This document shows, one piece after another, positions 1-11,423 of a stretch of 64,000 bases of DNA. Source of the stretch: Cryptomeria japonica (taxonomy: Eukaryota; Streptophyta; Pinopsida; Cupressales; Cupressaceae); contig NC_081408.1 in the NCBI RefSeq assembly GCF_030272615.1, positions 201,524,341 to 201,588,340 on the forward strand, written 5' to 3'. Numbering within the stretch: the first letter of the stretch is position 1; the number at the start of each line of letters is the position of its first letter. The notes beneath the pieces were generated by a model. That model was not told the DNA's origin. It saw nothing but the letters and a program-made list of their open reading frames with translations, and ran no database searches. Both the position numbers and the translations under genes were made by a program.

Positions 1-210
1 GCAAAACCTCCACCCACCAGTCCAATCATTGAATTTCCTCCTGTAGCATCCTAAAATTGCGACACTTGCAATTTTGACTGCATTTGGGTCTTCACGATGG
101 CGGCGCAATGTTGAACCTGAATGGAGACCTCGAAACCTGCTTGCGACATCAAAAACTGCATATTTCTGCACCTTGGTCTGATCTTCCTTGCACCCTACTG
201 TCCCGGGAGG

Positions 211-306
211 TGGGACCATGGCACCCAGCACCCTGGTCCTTCAGGACCATGGCGCCTAGCACCCTGGTCCCTCAGGACCATGGCGCCCAGCGCCCTAGTC
301 CCTGGC
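211..306 (+). repeat. LTR minisatellite of about 32 bp units
   Basis: Three imperfect units carry the core ACCCTGGTCC followed by TCAGGACCATGGCG. Each unit holds the dyad TGGTCC...GGACCA. The same block occurs with about three units near 11988-12086 and about two near 18539-18598, so copy number varies between LTR copies. It lies upstream of the LTR TATA box and may act as an upstream promoter repeat; that role is inference. Confidence 0.7.
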
Positions 307-424
307 CCTATTTTGGGCCCGGTCTCTTGTTGGGCATCGGGTCTTTAAGTTTGCAATTTGGAAAATGATGTTCCGAGGTCGGCCTAAGGTCGGAAAAATC
401 AGTCTCCTAACCCTAATTGACAAG

Positions 425-432
425 TATATAAA
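425..432 (+). promoter_or_regulatory. TATA box of G-family LTR
   Basis: TATATAAA lies in the context AAGTATATAAACTACATTT, conserved in all three G-family LTRs (reverse-strand copies at 11857-11864 and 18407-18414). Its place about a third of the way into the LTR fits a U3/R promoter. Confidence 0.65.
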
Positions 433-2042
433 CTACATTTCCTCTCCTAGAAGAGAAAGAGAAAAAAACATATGTGTGCAAGACGCGGAAGTGATAGGCA
501 AACATTCAAACATTCAAGCATTCAAGCATCCCTTCAAGCAATTGAGCATTCTAAGTCTCCATTCAAGGCTAGGTGTTGCATTCAAGACAAGGATTCAACC
601 ATTGAAGAGGAGATCACTTATAACATATAACATACAACATCATTACACCTTCACATGTAAGAATACAAACATTGTTACAACAAGGTATCAGTACTTGATT
701 ACATTACAAACATTTACATTTACAGCATTCTCATTTCTTGGTTAATTCCAAAATCAAGGTTTGACCTAAAGTTAAACCCCTAATCCTTAACCCTCCAATC
801 GTCCTCTCTTTTCTGTGTGTAGGTTGCAGGTACACGGCTGTAATTGAAGATCTGGAATCCTTGTGCAGAGACGAACAGATCCCCCTTCATTTCGCGGATT
901 TTTCGGAGGACCGTGTGCACTCCGGGCGCCAACGTCCCGTCAAATTTCACTCAAACTTTCAAGACAGCATCGTCTCAACATTTTACTGCTAATTTCAGGT
1001 CCGTAGGTTCATCCTGTGTTTCTATCTCTGTCTACAAGCGAATCTTTCTTACTTTACATGCACTCCTAGTTCAATCCTTCTATCTACATTCTTTACAAAA
1101 GAGGGTATCCTTGATGTCTTAACCCTTGAAACTCATTTAGAATCCAGTCTTGCATTGTGTGGGATTGGATCTTGTTGGTTTCAACCCCTCTTTTGAATGT
1201 AAAGTCTCCCCTAAGTGAAAACCGCCAACCCTAGTGACCTCCTTTCTCTTTGCATGGAGTGGGGGAACACCTAGGGTTCGATTTTCCGCTTTACACCTCC
1301 TTCTCCTATGACTTCTGGTTTTCAGTCAACTGAGACCATACAAGATGAAATGAAAAAGTTGAAGTAGGCTTAGGCCCTGTTTGAAAATAAGTATGAGGAA
1401 ATGGTCAGAGGCACAATCTTGAAATTTGCTGACACAGTAGGAGATTCTATTGTGTACATTTATATGAAAAGAATTTTGAATATGTTGATTGATCTGAAAG
1501 AAGACAAGGCTACTTTGGAGCTAGTTTTGAATAAGTGGATGCCTAGAGAGGTGTCTTTAGAACTTATGTGTTCATCTCATGAAGAGGTAGAGGCTGATGC
1601 AAATATTAAATCCACTTGTGATTTAGTGAAAAGCATGACCAGGTTAGCAGAAGAAAGGGCTAGTGTAAAGAGAAAGGCCAACTTGTATAGAAGAGAATAT
1701 GCTAACCATAAGTATGAATTGTTTCTTGGGGGTTTTGTTAGTCCAATTCAATTGAAAGATAAAAAGGTGTGGCTTGATGAGCTAGGGTATAACTTGTCTC
1801 AATGGATAAATGAAGTCATCAATACAGATGACACATCTTTATTTATTCAGACAATTAAAGAAATTGAGAAAATAAAGTCACATTATGGTTTTTTGGAGAC
1901 AGAGGTTAAGAAACTAAGAAACACATGGAAAAGGTTAAATAAAATGAAGATGAAAATTGTTAACTTCTCCTGGCCTAGTGATGACATGTTCCAAGAGTGG
2001 AAAAACAAGTATGCAGTGCAAGAAGAGGAGGTTCAAGAATAG

Positions 2043-2985
2043 GTAGAAGATGTTGCAGTGGAATAACAAACTTCAAAGCCGTTAGGAATTGAAAATGGTT
2101 GTAACAAAGTTTTCCTAGGAAAGTCTGAAGCTTGTTTTGCATTAATATTATTATAAATGGATACCAGGACTTTATGAAAAAGGATCACAAGAATTTGTAA
2201 AGAAACTCTGCTGAAATATATCTAGGGTTTTCTGGTTCTTTTAGAAATCACCTTGAGTTATGTAAGATTTTTGAAAATGAATATTAATATACAGATCAAA
2301 ACTTTTTGAGCCTAAATCTTTGTTGTCTTCTAGTGTGCATTCATTAATTTACTGATTTCTTTTGAATAATTTAGGGTTATCAATTGAACAGGGATTGCAA
2401 GACAATCCTATAGATATGTTTTTGGCTTTTCTCTTCAAGAGAGGAATTAAATATACGTGAAATATCTCAGTTAGTAAATCAATTGTTTGCTGCTTTGAAT
2501 TTGATAAACGGTTTTTAGTTTAAAGGGAAAGAACTTATATATATGTCAAGCATATATTAGGTTAATGAAAGCAAAAGTGATGAGATGTATGAGAATGTCC
2601 AGATTTGGAACTCTTGTTTAAAATTGGGTGACTCTATAGCCTGGATAAGGCACTGATATCAATTATCAAATTTTTTCTATCTTTCTTGGGGTCAATACTG
2701 AAAATGAACACATGTTTTTTTTTAAATGTTTCAGTTGTATTGAGGTGATGAGGTTCATAAGTTTTTAGCATTTGTTTACTATGGATCTCATATTAAAATT
2801 GTGAAAGTATTCATAAGAGGTATACCCACCTAAGCTTTGGATAAGCTTAAAGTGTAGAAGGTTTTGTAGAAACCTTGTTATATGTTTTTTCTAGAATTCT
2901 ATTTTCTTGTTGTCCTCTCCATATGCAATAGAGGTTTCAAATTTTCTTACAGAGGGGATTGGGGGAATTAGAATTTGAGAACAAC
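2043..2985. other. AT-rich stretch, no gene seen
   Basis: The sequence after the coiled-coil ORF is AT-rich with stops in all frames. I find no LTR ends, PBS or protein motif. It may be the 3' untranslated part of the ORF before it. It ends where the U-family LTR fragment begins. Confidence 0.5.
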
Positions 2986-3375
2986 ATGACACATAGTCAG
3001 TTCATACTTGATCATTCATTAAACTCATACCGGTACAACCCTTTACCCGTGAGACCTTCTTCTTCTGCTAACCGGCAGTGCACACTTCACTGGTAACACA
3101 TCTTCACCTCCAGTAGTTTGTGATAACTTTAACATTTTGCCTCTTCATCAAGAATATGCAGCAAACATCTAGACCAGTTTATTGCTCTACTGGTTATTAC
3201 TCAACATGTTAGTATGCACACAATCTTCAGCTCAGTTTATGCCTTACCAGTAATCCTTCATTTTGTTTGCTCACTCTCATGTGAATTGCCATCATATCGG
3301 TCACTCCTTCCTTCTTACTGGTGACCTTGCCAAACTAGTTGACATCAATGACAACTTAATGCCAAAATGCCAACA
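2986..3375 (-). mobile_element. Truncated 3' LTR of copia element U
   Basis: On the minus strand the LTR starts TGTTGGCATTTTGGCATTAA at 3375, directly after the U polypurine tract. Only its first 390 bp remain; similarity to the U-type LTR at 42915-43302 stops at about 2986. No TSD is recognisable at the broken end. Confidence 0.8.
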
Positions 3376-3377
3376 AT

Positions 3378-3387
3378 CTCCCCCTTT
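3378..3387 (-). other. Polypurine tract of element U
   Basis: Minus-strand AAAGGGGGAGA lies 2-3 bp before the LTR start at 3375, the usual plus-strand primer site of copia elements. A second purine run (reverse of CTCCCCCT) lies near 3492-3500. Confidence 0.75.
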
Positions 3388-5290
3388 GACATTGATGTCA
3401 ACTTATCGCAAGACACTTCATATTGGTACATTTCTCCACCTTTGATACAATGACAAAGGGTATTGTACACTCCCCCTTTAACCAATGTTAACTCCCCCTC
3501 AGCCACATAAGTCCTTTCTAGGTAGATGACACAACTCCCAACTTGTGTTAGAGGTACTCAAAAGTGCTTATCGGTAATGGTTTGGTGAAAATATTTGCTA
3601 CTTGTTCTCTCGTAGGGACATAATCCATCCTCAACTCCTATCCTTCAACCTTCTATCTGAGAAAATGATACTTCATAGCAATGTGCTTTGTTCTTGAATG
3701 CATCACCAAATTATTTGCTATGTTGATTGCACTCAAATTGTCACACCGAATGAGAATAGGATCAGTGATGTCCACCTATATGTCCTTGAGGATATGCTTC
3801 ATCCAAAGCACGTGAGATCAACATGTAGTAGCAACAATGTATTTAGTTTCAGCAGTATATAGAGAGACTGAGTCATGCTTCTTGCTATGCCATGAGACCA
3901 ACCAATCACCTAGAAAGTGTGCACCACCACTTGTGCTCTTTCGATTCATGAATGGAACCTACCCAATTAGCATCAGTGTATGCTTCCAAGATAAAGTCTC
4001 CTTGTTTGGGATACCGTAATCCATAACTGAGTCCTTGTAGGTACCTAAAGATTCTTCTTACAACATTCATATGTGAATGCTTAGGTGCAGCTTGGAATCT
4101 GGCTACCATGCATACTACCTATACTATATCCGGTCTAGAAGTAATTAGATATAATAGAATTCCTATCATGGATCTATATAGAGTCTGATCCACCACCAGT
4201 CACCATGGGGGTATTTACCAATTTACAATCTTCCAGTTGTAATTTCTTCAACATCTCCATTGCATACTTGATTTGTGAGATAAAGATTCCCTTATCTTGC
4301 TATAATATCTGCAAACCAAGGAAGTATGTGAATTCACCAAGTATTGACATCTCAAATTCTAACTGCATTTGATTAGCAAATTATTTGGAGAGGGTTTCCT
4401 TGTTGCCTCCAAAGATAATGTCATCTACATACACAACCACAATGATCATGTGGTTCCCATCTTTCTTTATCTTTAGATTGTTGTCAACACTCCCCTTTTT
4501 GAATCCCTACTCCTTTAGGTACTGATCTAATCTTGAATACCATGCTCTAGGGGCTTGCTTAAGGCCATACATGGCCTTCTTCATCTGACACACAAATGTT
4601 TCATCATCATACAGTAGAATCCCTTCTGTTTGCTCCATGTACACTTCTTCCAAATTTCCATTTACGAAGGAATATTTTATGTCCATTTGATATACTTTAT
4701 ATCCCTTGTAGGTAGAGAAGGCTAGAAACATTCTAATTGCTTCTAATCTAGCTACCGGTGCAAATGTTTCTTCAAAGTCAATCCCTTCTACCTAGGAGTA
4801 TCCTTTGCACACTATTCTAGCTTTGTGCCTAACAATATTACCTTCTTCATTCATCTTATTCTGGTAGACCCATTTTGTGCCAATGATGTTCTTGTCTTCT
4901 AGTCTAGGAACTAATTCCCAAGTCTTGCTCTTCTCAATATGTTGCAGTTCTTCTTCCATTGCATCCATCCATTCTTGTCTTTTTCTAGCCTCGTTGAATG
5001 TTTTGGATAAAACTTTATTCATGAGGCAGAGGTTGACTTGTTCATCATTCTAGGCAAGTCTTCTTCTAGTCTGCACACTATCACTCTTATGTCCCACAAT
5101 TTTCTCTTTTGGGTGATTTAGCTATACATACTGATTGGGAGCCTTCTTGGATGCTTCCTCTAGTTCAGTGTCTGACTGAGATTCATCATCTTCATCACTG
5201 GAATTATCATACAAGTTAACATGTGGTTGACATCCTTTGTGCATATCCTCATCAACTTTTACATGCACACTCTCAATTACTCTTCTTAGT
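3388..5290 (-). pseudogene. Copia U: reverse transcriptase-RNase H remnant
   Basis: Read on the minus strand, 5022-4792 gives the N-terminal RVT_2 (copia-type RT) region, including the IIGTKWVYQNKMNEEG and CKGYS motifs. Frames at 4731-4507 hold [13 protein letters not shown] and [15 protein letters not shown]. The catalytic YVDD lies at 4420-4425 and is intact (VVVYVDDIIFGG). RNase H remnants, including YTDANWVGS, lie at 4109-3906. Many stops interrupt the frame, several at positions where the family has Gln (after KGYS near 4795 and after YLKE near 4507). The last 500 bases before the PPT hold only broken frame. The element cannot make active RT. Subfamily differs clearly from S, RQ, P and Y. 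Confidence 0.85.
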
Positions 5291-6111
5291 CTTTTATTCT
5301 AGCATTTGTAGGCCTTTCTATTAGATTAGTACCCAAGGAAGATTCCTTCATCACTCCTAGAGTCAAAACTTACTAGACCATCCATATCTTTCTTGATAAA
5401 GCACTTGCTTCCAAATACTTTGAAGTATTTAATTGATGGCTTATGGTCATACCACAACTCACAAGGTGTCATTATGTTGTTTATTTTTAATTGAACCCAG
5501 TTCAAAGTGTATGCAACACTATGAACAACTTCCTTCCAATATGTGTCTGGCAGACTGGCCTCATTTAACATGGTTTTGGCCATCACTTTGATTGTCCTGT
5601 TCTTCCTTTCTACCACACCATTTTGTTTTGGTGTCCTAGGAGCTGAGTATTGCCTTCTAATTCCATATTTTTCACAATAATCTTCAAATTTATTTGATGT
5701 AAACTCTCCACACTAGTCTGATCTTAGGCATTTTAACCTGCACCCACTTTCTTTCTCCACCATCTTCCTAAAGATCTTGAATCTTTCAAATGCTTGTGAC
5801 TTATCTTGCAGGAAGGTGACCCGTGTCATTCTTGAGTAGTCATCAATAAAGAGCATAAAGTATCTTTCACCTACAAGTGCTCTTGTCCTAGTTGGACCAC
5901 ACAGATCTATATGCACAATTTCAAGTGGTCTTGAGGTGTTGTGTTCTTTTATCCTGAAGCTCACCTTAGTTTTCTTACCTTTCACACATTCATCACCAAA
6001 TGTTCTTACCGGTTTGATGATAGGTGGAATATTCCTCACACACCCCTTTCGCCTTACTGCAACTAGGTTATCAAAGTTTATGTGGGCTAATCTTTTGTGC
6101 CACAACCAACT
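5291..6111 (-). pseudogene. Copia U: integrase remnant
   Basis: The GAG-pre-integrase region begins with the motif WHKRLAHINFDNL near 6105. The zinc pair is damaged: DECVKG keeps one Cys where relatives have CRECQLGK. In the catalytic core the first Asp (VHIDLCGP) and second Asp (CLRSD) are present. A TAG follows at about 5710, where relatives have the Gln of DQGGEF. The third residue lies in NGVVERKNR near 5620. The frame continues at 5616-5326 through ELWYDHKPSIKYFKVFGSKC to EGIFLGY and then a stop. Integrase would insert the cDNA; this copy is disrupted. Confidence 0.87.
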
Positions 6112-6522
6112 TTAATTAACCTGTCCTAACATGCATTGGGACTCATAGCATTCCTTTAGATTATAAACATTGCCATCCATTCTCTTTCCTTTTGCCACAA
6201 CTTGACCGGTACTATCTTTTTTTATCTGGCAACCAATTGACTCAAAGGTGAATTTATAACCTTTGTCACACATCTGACTCTCACTCGGCAGATTGTGTTT
6301 TAGGCCTTTCACATAATATGCATCATGTGCCTTCAATTTTCCATCAATACTCAGAGTGCTTTTTCCCTTTATTTTGATGGATGAGTTATCTCCAAATCTT
6401 ACTGAACCACCATTCCATTCTTCAAGTTTGATGAATTTATTTTTTTCACCAGTCATGTCATTGGAGCATCCACTATCTACAATCCACAGATTTTTCCTTT
6501 CAGTATGTAAGGCAATATGCAC
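6112..6522 (-). pseudogene. Copia U: aspartic protease region
   Basis: The retropepsin active site reads LWIVDSGCSNDMTG with intact DSG near 6470, followed by the usual FGDNSSIKIKGKSTLSI and VKGLKHNL blocks. Protease releases the gag and pol proteins. The frame runs 136 codons and stops just before the integrase zinc region. Upstream, 6523-6710 is a broken linker frame. Confidence 0.85.
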
Positions 6523-6639
6523 TATCAGACTTGATTCTGCCTTTTCCTTTTCTTTTTCAATCCATATCGGTTTGGTTTCCTTCTTCTTGTCATCTGCTAT
6601 GTTGTGCTCAGGTTCCGTTACTGACTCTTGATAAAGATT

Positions 6640-7107
6640 TGTCTTCTTCTACTTGATCTTCCTATTTTTACAGAACCTTTCTATGTGTCCAAACTCTTGA
6701 CATTTATAACATTTCACATTTTCATTAGAGGGTAAATCCTTAAAATTATTGTAGTGCATCGATTTATTCTTCCTACATTCAAAACTCTTATGATGATATC
6801 CATTGCACTCATAGCAGACAAAATCATATCCCGGAGTGCATTAAATGGATTTCTATTTTCATAACTCATAGAGGACTTATTGATTAATCTACAATCAGCT
6901 ATTCTATGCCCAAATTTGTTACATCGGTAATAGTAACCATGAAAGTTTGAAACATACCGGTTAGGTTGCCTTGGTCCTAAGTGGGACTCCCTCATTGGGG
7001 GTCTTCCCTTCATGTTGTTGAATCTGGTGAATCCTTCATGGTCAACTCGTGCATTTATCCTTGGATCTACATGTTGGTACAAAGAGTGTGGCTTCCAGTT
7101 CATTGTT
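6640..7107 (-). pseudogene. Copia U: second zinc-knuckle region of gag
   Basis: On the minus strand two frames show CCHC-like motifs: CYKCQEFGHIERFC near 6680-6720 and YYRCNKFGHRIADC near 6890-6935. A third degenerate one (ECNGYHHKSFEC) lies between. CX2CX4HX4C knuckles bind RNA in gag. A frameshift splits the region. It is separated from the upstream gag by the solo LTR at 7108-8303. Confidence 0.7.
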
Positions 7108-8303
7108 TGTTGGCATTTTGATGATTATGTTGTCATTGTCATTGATGGACACACACTTGCTATGAGATCACTTTGAGAATGTATGAATTATGCTCAACCG
7201 GTATCATGTTGTAGTCTTTAGACTACTGTTGTTATGTAGAAAGTGTTTACCGATCTCAAGTGGTATAAAGACCCAAGTGGCATAGAGAGATCAAGCAGTT
7301 TAAGGATCTCAAGTGGAGCGGAGCAAAGGAGCCAAAAGCGGTAGTTATCTTTTTCCCAGTCTTCAATTTTTGTCAACCGGTAATCCATTAAACCAGTATT
7401 ACTTTGAGTCAGCAACTGATAACCAAAAAGTTGGACAAAACAGTAATACTCTGTGATGAGTTACTAACCGGTATATTTTTGTGATGAGTTACCATCCACC
7501 GACACTTTGACAGTGTTTTTGTGTCGTGTTATCAAATGTGTCTAGATACAATGAACCTAGGAACTTGTAATAAAATCCTATTGGACTGACATGAAATTAG
7601 ATTCCTTTTAAGGACATCATGTCTAGGGTTTTGAAAAGAGTGTATGTGAGTATAGCTGTTAGGTTTTGTAGTGGTTGAAAAAAACCTCTTGAATGTGCGA
7701 TCTTAACTAAGAAGATCAAGTCTATGAGTTGTAACAGAGTAAGGAGTTATTCAAGACTGAAGTAATGCTGAAATGCATTAGCTATGACCTACAATGGATC
7801 TAATCAAGCAGACTATGCCATTTGCTAGATCATTCACTTGTTGATTACTCACATCTTTGACAAGTTAGAAACCCTTAACTGGGCAGGCTTAGAAAAGCCT
7901 TTGTAAGTCCTCTAACAAGGTGGTTCACATCTGTGGATCTGAAATCCTCTCACAAGGTAGTCTTTAATCGGACTTATCTCCTAACAGAGATTGAGATTCC
8001 TAACAAGATCTATTCTAGTAAAGAACATTGTATGACCTTAACCGGTCTGGTTACTATTCTGCAGATATTTACTTGTGAGTTTCATCTCACCGTCGTTTTT
8101 CCCATTTGGGTTTCCATGTCAAAATCTCTTGTGTTATGGTGATTGTGTTTCTATGGGTGAATGCATTATTTGCTATTTGGTTTGCATGTGTGTTAATCGG
8201 TTTGTTTGCTAATCTATTTTACTGGTTTACTGCTAGACTATTAAAGTGTTTAAGTACAGTATTTTTTGGTATACTAATTCACCTCCCCCTCTTAGTATTC
8301 ACA
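7108..8303 (+). mobile_element. Solo LTR of a copia element inside U
   Basis: The plus-strand LTR starts TGTTGGCATTTTGATG and ends CTTAGTATTCACA. It is flanked by the direct repeat ATTGTT (7102-7107 and 8304-8309), which contains the 5-bp TSD. It has no PBS or PPT. Near its end it carries the conserved copia LTR motif TTTTTCCCATTTGGGTTTCC (8096-8115) and the pyrimidine run CACCTCCCCCTC. U gag frames flank it on both sides, so it landed inside U. Confidence 0.88.
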
Positions 8304-9250
8304 ATTGTTGTATATAGGTTTGAGTGATGATTTCCGATAACATCTGCATATGTCTTTTTACCGGTATCCTTGCCTACAATGAATGTCTTCTTTTCTTCAT
8401 CATCAATTGAAGAGGTGAGCTTTATTTCTTTGCCGGATTTATCTTTGTGGGTTGAACTTTGACCTTCTTCAAATCCTAAGCCACCATTGTCTTTGGATTG
8501 CTTATGTTTTCTCAATATCTTTTCTAAGGCCTTAGTGTTGCCTTCATATTTTCTCCTTACTTTTATTTCTTCCTTACTTTCTTCAAACTCCTTTCTGAGC
8601 TTCACTATTTATGCTTCCAACTATTGATGCTCCTTTTCCTTCTTTGTCAAATCGAAGGATGTAGCTTCACATAACCTCTTAGTTTCTTCTAGCTATAATT
8701 TCAAGTCAGATATAACCTAACTAGACTCATCCAAGGATTTCTTCAAGAGATCTTGTTCATCTACTGTAGCAAGCTTGACCTTTTTGAGTTCTCTTCTAGT
8801 TTTACTCAATTCCTCAAGAGCACTGATAAGTTCACCTTCCAAATCCACTTTAGCTTCAATATCCTCCTCTTCCTCATCTTCATCAACTGGTTTATCAAGA
8901 GCCATGAAGAGATTGACTTTTTTATCATTCTCATGGTAATCATCTTCTAATACATTTTCTTCATCTGTTGTATCATCCTCAATAGTATATAGGTTGTTAT
9001 GATTCCAGTAGCCTCTCCTTCCTTGCTGGTAGTCATTTCTTTCTCTATCTTTGCCAGTAAATTTTCTGAACTCTCTTGACTCATCTCCACCGGTTTCTTT
9101 GTGGGGACAATTTGCAGCAAAGTGTCTAACCTTACCACAATTAAAAAATTTAAGTGGTAGCTTTCCTTTATACTAGTCAGATCCTCTTTTGAGCTTCTTG
9201 ACAATTTTTGCTACTTCTGCATCAGAGCCTTCACTGGATTCTTTATGAGT
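8304..9250 (-). pseudogene. Copia U: gag C-terminal half, knuckle and charged linker
   Basis: The region 9204-8947 begins with a zinc knuckle FFNCGKVRHFAANCP in which the first Cys has become Phe. Asp/Glu-rich frames follow (8905-8717 and 8605-8279), with coiled-coil character in KLRKEFEESKEEIKVRRKYE. Stops break the frame. Acidic, coiled linkers between two knuckle clusters make this gag longer than that of RQ or P. Confidence 0.7.
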
Positions 9251-9328
9251 AGCTCCTTCTTTTCCCTTTTTGGTGATGTTGAATGTTGCTTCTTTCCTTA
9301 AGGAAGTATCATCGGTTGTTCTCATCTC

Positions 9329-9913
9329 TTAGGCTAATAGTGAGCCAAATAACTCATCCATTGTAAAAGTGTTTAGATCCTTGGCTTCTTTTATGGAAGA
9401 CATCTTAGTATCATACTTGGGTGTGAGAGATCTAAGTACCTTCTTGACAAGAATCTCATCTACAATCTCTTCTCCAAGTCCTCTGATGGTGTTCACAGTT
9501 TCATCAAATCTATGAAGATAGCCTGCAATATTTTCATCATCTTTCATCTTGATGCTCTCAAGTTGGCCCCTTAGTGTTTGCAGCTTGGCCTCTTTGACTT
9601 TTGCATCTCCTTCAAACAACCTTTGCAATTTATCCCAAGTCTCCTTTGTTGAAACACAGTGCATGAATTTGAAAAACTCATTATCAAACAACCCGCTCAA
9701 GATAGCATGTTTGGCCTTTGCTTTGTTCTCATACTCCTTTTTGGCATCCAGATCAGTGAGAGGAACACTAGAAACAACATACCCATTCTTTATAGACATT
9801 CGCACATCAAAACCCAGGGAGAAAATATAGGTCTCCATTCTTCTGCTCCAAAATGCATAGTTGGATCCATCAAACATGGGGGCTTTTGAGGAAGCAAACT
9901 CATTTCTTTCCAT
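9329..9913 (-). CDS. Copia U: gag N-terminal domain
   Basis: The 194-codon open frame starts at ATG 9913, about 55 bases after the PBS, which supports this start. It holds the copia gag (UBN2/DUF4219-like) fold: FDGSNYAFWSRRMETYI near residues 15-31, ETWDKLQRLFEG near 92-103, and NIAGYLHRFDETVNTIRGLG near 129-148. Gag forms the RNA-packaging particle. It ends in a TAA directly after SLLA, where the gag should continue, so it is a truncated remnant of a longer polyprotein. Confidence 0.88.
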   Translation of the reverse strand: MERNEFASSKAPMFDGSNYAFWSRRMETYIFSLGFDVRMSIKNGYVVSSVPLTDLDAKKEYENKAKAKHAILSGLFDNEFFKFMHCVSTKETWDKLQRLFEGDAKVKEAKLQTLRGQLESIKMKDDENIAGYLHRFDETVNTIRGLGEEIVDEILVKKVLRSLTPKYDTKMSSIKEAKDLNTFTMDELFGSLLA

Positions 9914-9966
9914 TGTGTTAAAAATCTAGAATCTACCCAAGGTTTAAAGATAATCAGGAACCTATT

Positions 9967-9977
9967 CTCTGATACCA
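9967..9977 (-). other. Primer-binding site of element U
   Basis: Minus-strand TGGTATCAGAG lies two bases after the LTR end (TGTTCAACA). It is complementary to the 3' end of plant initiator tRNA-Met, the usual copia primer. Confidence 0.85.
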
Positions 9978-9979
9978 AT

Positions 9980-10513
9980 TGTTGAACATAGAGTACCACT
10001 GAGAGGGCAGTGAATCAATGGTTGCTTAAAATTTTTTACCTTTCAAAGCAACTTTAGAATACCAGTTATTAACTTCAGCACTAAAAAAGCAAGCCAATAA
10101 AGCAGAAAGAAAAAACAAAGAGATCAATCACACAAATGCAACTCACAATGCCAAATGTATGAGGAAAACCCAATATGGGAAAAACCTCGATGAGAAAAGC
10201 TGCTAGAGACTACTGCTCCGATCTAGCCTCACAAGTATAACACTGGACTACAAAGATTTAGGGCACTAACCCAAGGAGCACCAACCCCTTCTATTTTAGG
10301 GTGCCAACCCAAGGAGCACCAACCCCTGCACCAAGCTCCAACTTGGCAATTTATATTTAAATATAATTTAGATACAATTAAGGCTTCTTGTTGCAAATGA
10401 ATTCTGCAACTCTTGATCAAATATCTTACTACTGATTGACTATTTTTTTCTCCTCCACTAAATCTCATACAACCGGTTGTGAGATTTTTGTCTGATTCTT
10501 GGACTCTATTATT

Positions 10514-10588
<75 letters not shown>

Positions 10589-11423
10589 CTGACCACATGT
10601 TGTGTCACACTTGGATGCTAATTTTGTCTACCACACCTCACCGGTTTTCTTAACTGTTGAACTACAATTATACCGGTACCCAATCACTGTTAGTTAAACC
10701 CTCTCACTGATTTGCTTGCTCACTTACTCTGTAAATATTTAGAAAAATAATTTCTAAGGCCAAAATTCTTCTTGGTACTTAATCTCTCTTCTCTCTTTTT
10801 CTTCTTTGCAACATCAACTTGCTCTATCTCAAGCTCATCTATTTAACATCTTGATTTCCCACCAAGAATGCATTTAAACACTGAGCTGTTAGGGTTTGGG
10901 TTTGCACATACAGAAAGGCCAAGCGCCTAGAGCTCACTACTCAAACACAAATAGGAGTCACACTGACTACAATTGGATGGTTAAATCCAATAATAATGTA
11001 CTGCTCAAAATAGCATCTTCATTTGCTGGATTCAGTACCAATGTAGTTCTGATTACCTTTACAAAAACCTTATTTCACCTTCAAATGATGTTTACGTGTA
11101 TAGCTCTACTTATTCTCGCATATACCTTCTTAGAATTCTTTTTCCCAATAACCTATCAATCTTACAAATAAGATCTTACATATATACCATAACCTAAGAC
11201 CAATTTTCGTAGGTCGGCTCTAAAAGATATTACAATAAAATAATTATAAGTAAATCAATAACCGATACAATATCCGATTCAACATGTCGTCTTAATGCAT
11301 TTACAATAACAACAAAATCATCTCCAAAGCGTGTCATCTTGATCTAGAATAGATAAGCCTATCGGTACATAACCTTGACCTATTTGCCAGTAACAACAAA
11401 CATGCAAATACGAATATTTTAAT
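9980..11423 (-). mobile_element. LTR shared by copia U and S (part 1)
   Basis: On the minus strand this LTR begins at 19004 (TGTTGTTATTTTGG), right after the S polypurine tract, and ends at 9980 (TGTTCAACA), right before the U PBS. Element G interrupts it at 11423/18769. It therefore acts as 3' LTR of S and 5' LTR of U, or is a fusion of the two. One possible seam is near 10886, where TGTTAGGGTTT could be the minus-strand end of an S LTR. Bases 10619-10885 match 42215-42473 at roughly 92% by eye. Confidence 0.7.
10514..10586. repeat. (TC)n(CA)n microsatellite
   Basis: A (TC) run of about 18 bases passes into a (CA) run of about 55 bases inside the U/S LTR. Confidence 0.95.

Larger units (their letters stand above)
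42..1295 (+). mobile_element. Solo LTR of gypsy family G
   Basis: The 1254-bp LTR starts TGTAGCATCC and ends CCGCTTTACA, flanked by a perfect 5-bp TSD CCTCC (37-41 and 1296-1300). No PBS or PPT adjoins it, so it is a solo LTR left by recombination between two LTRs. It matches in reverse orientation the 5' LTR of element G (17549-18768). It contains a GC-rich minisatellite (about 211-306), a TATA box (425-432) and one copy of the GTGCAC motif (915-920). Confidence 0.93.
1..2042 (+). pseudogene. Unidentified coiled-coil protein ORF, split by a solo LTR
   Basis: I do not recognise the family. An open frame of 213 codons runs from ATG 1401 to TAG 2042. The same frame extends upstream to ATG 1308 with two in-frame TAG codons near 1365-1373. 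If the LTR at 42-1295 and one TSD copy are set aside, bases 1-41 continue in the same frame as a proline-rich stretch (KPPPTSPIIEFPPSP). The protein is charged and Lys/Glu rich, with likely coiled coils around the VKKLRNTWKRLNKMKMK region, and has no membrane segment or zinc finger. Both TAG codons fit former CAG, matching the decay seen elsewhere. It could be an expressed plant gene fragment or the ORF1 of an unrecognised transposon. Confidence in the frame is good; its function is unknown. Confidence 0.5.

Noticed and set aside
6356-6631. 91-codon plus-strand ORF
   Set aside because: It is antisense to the U protease region with its clear active-site motif.
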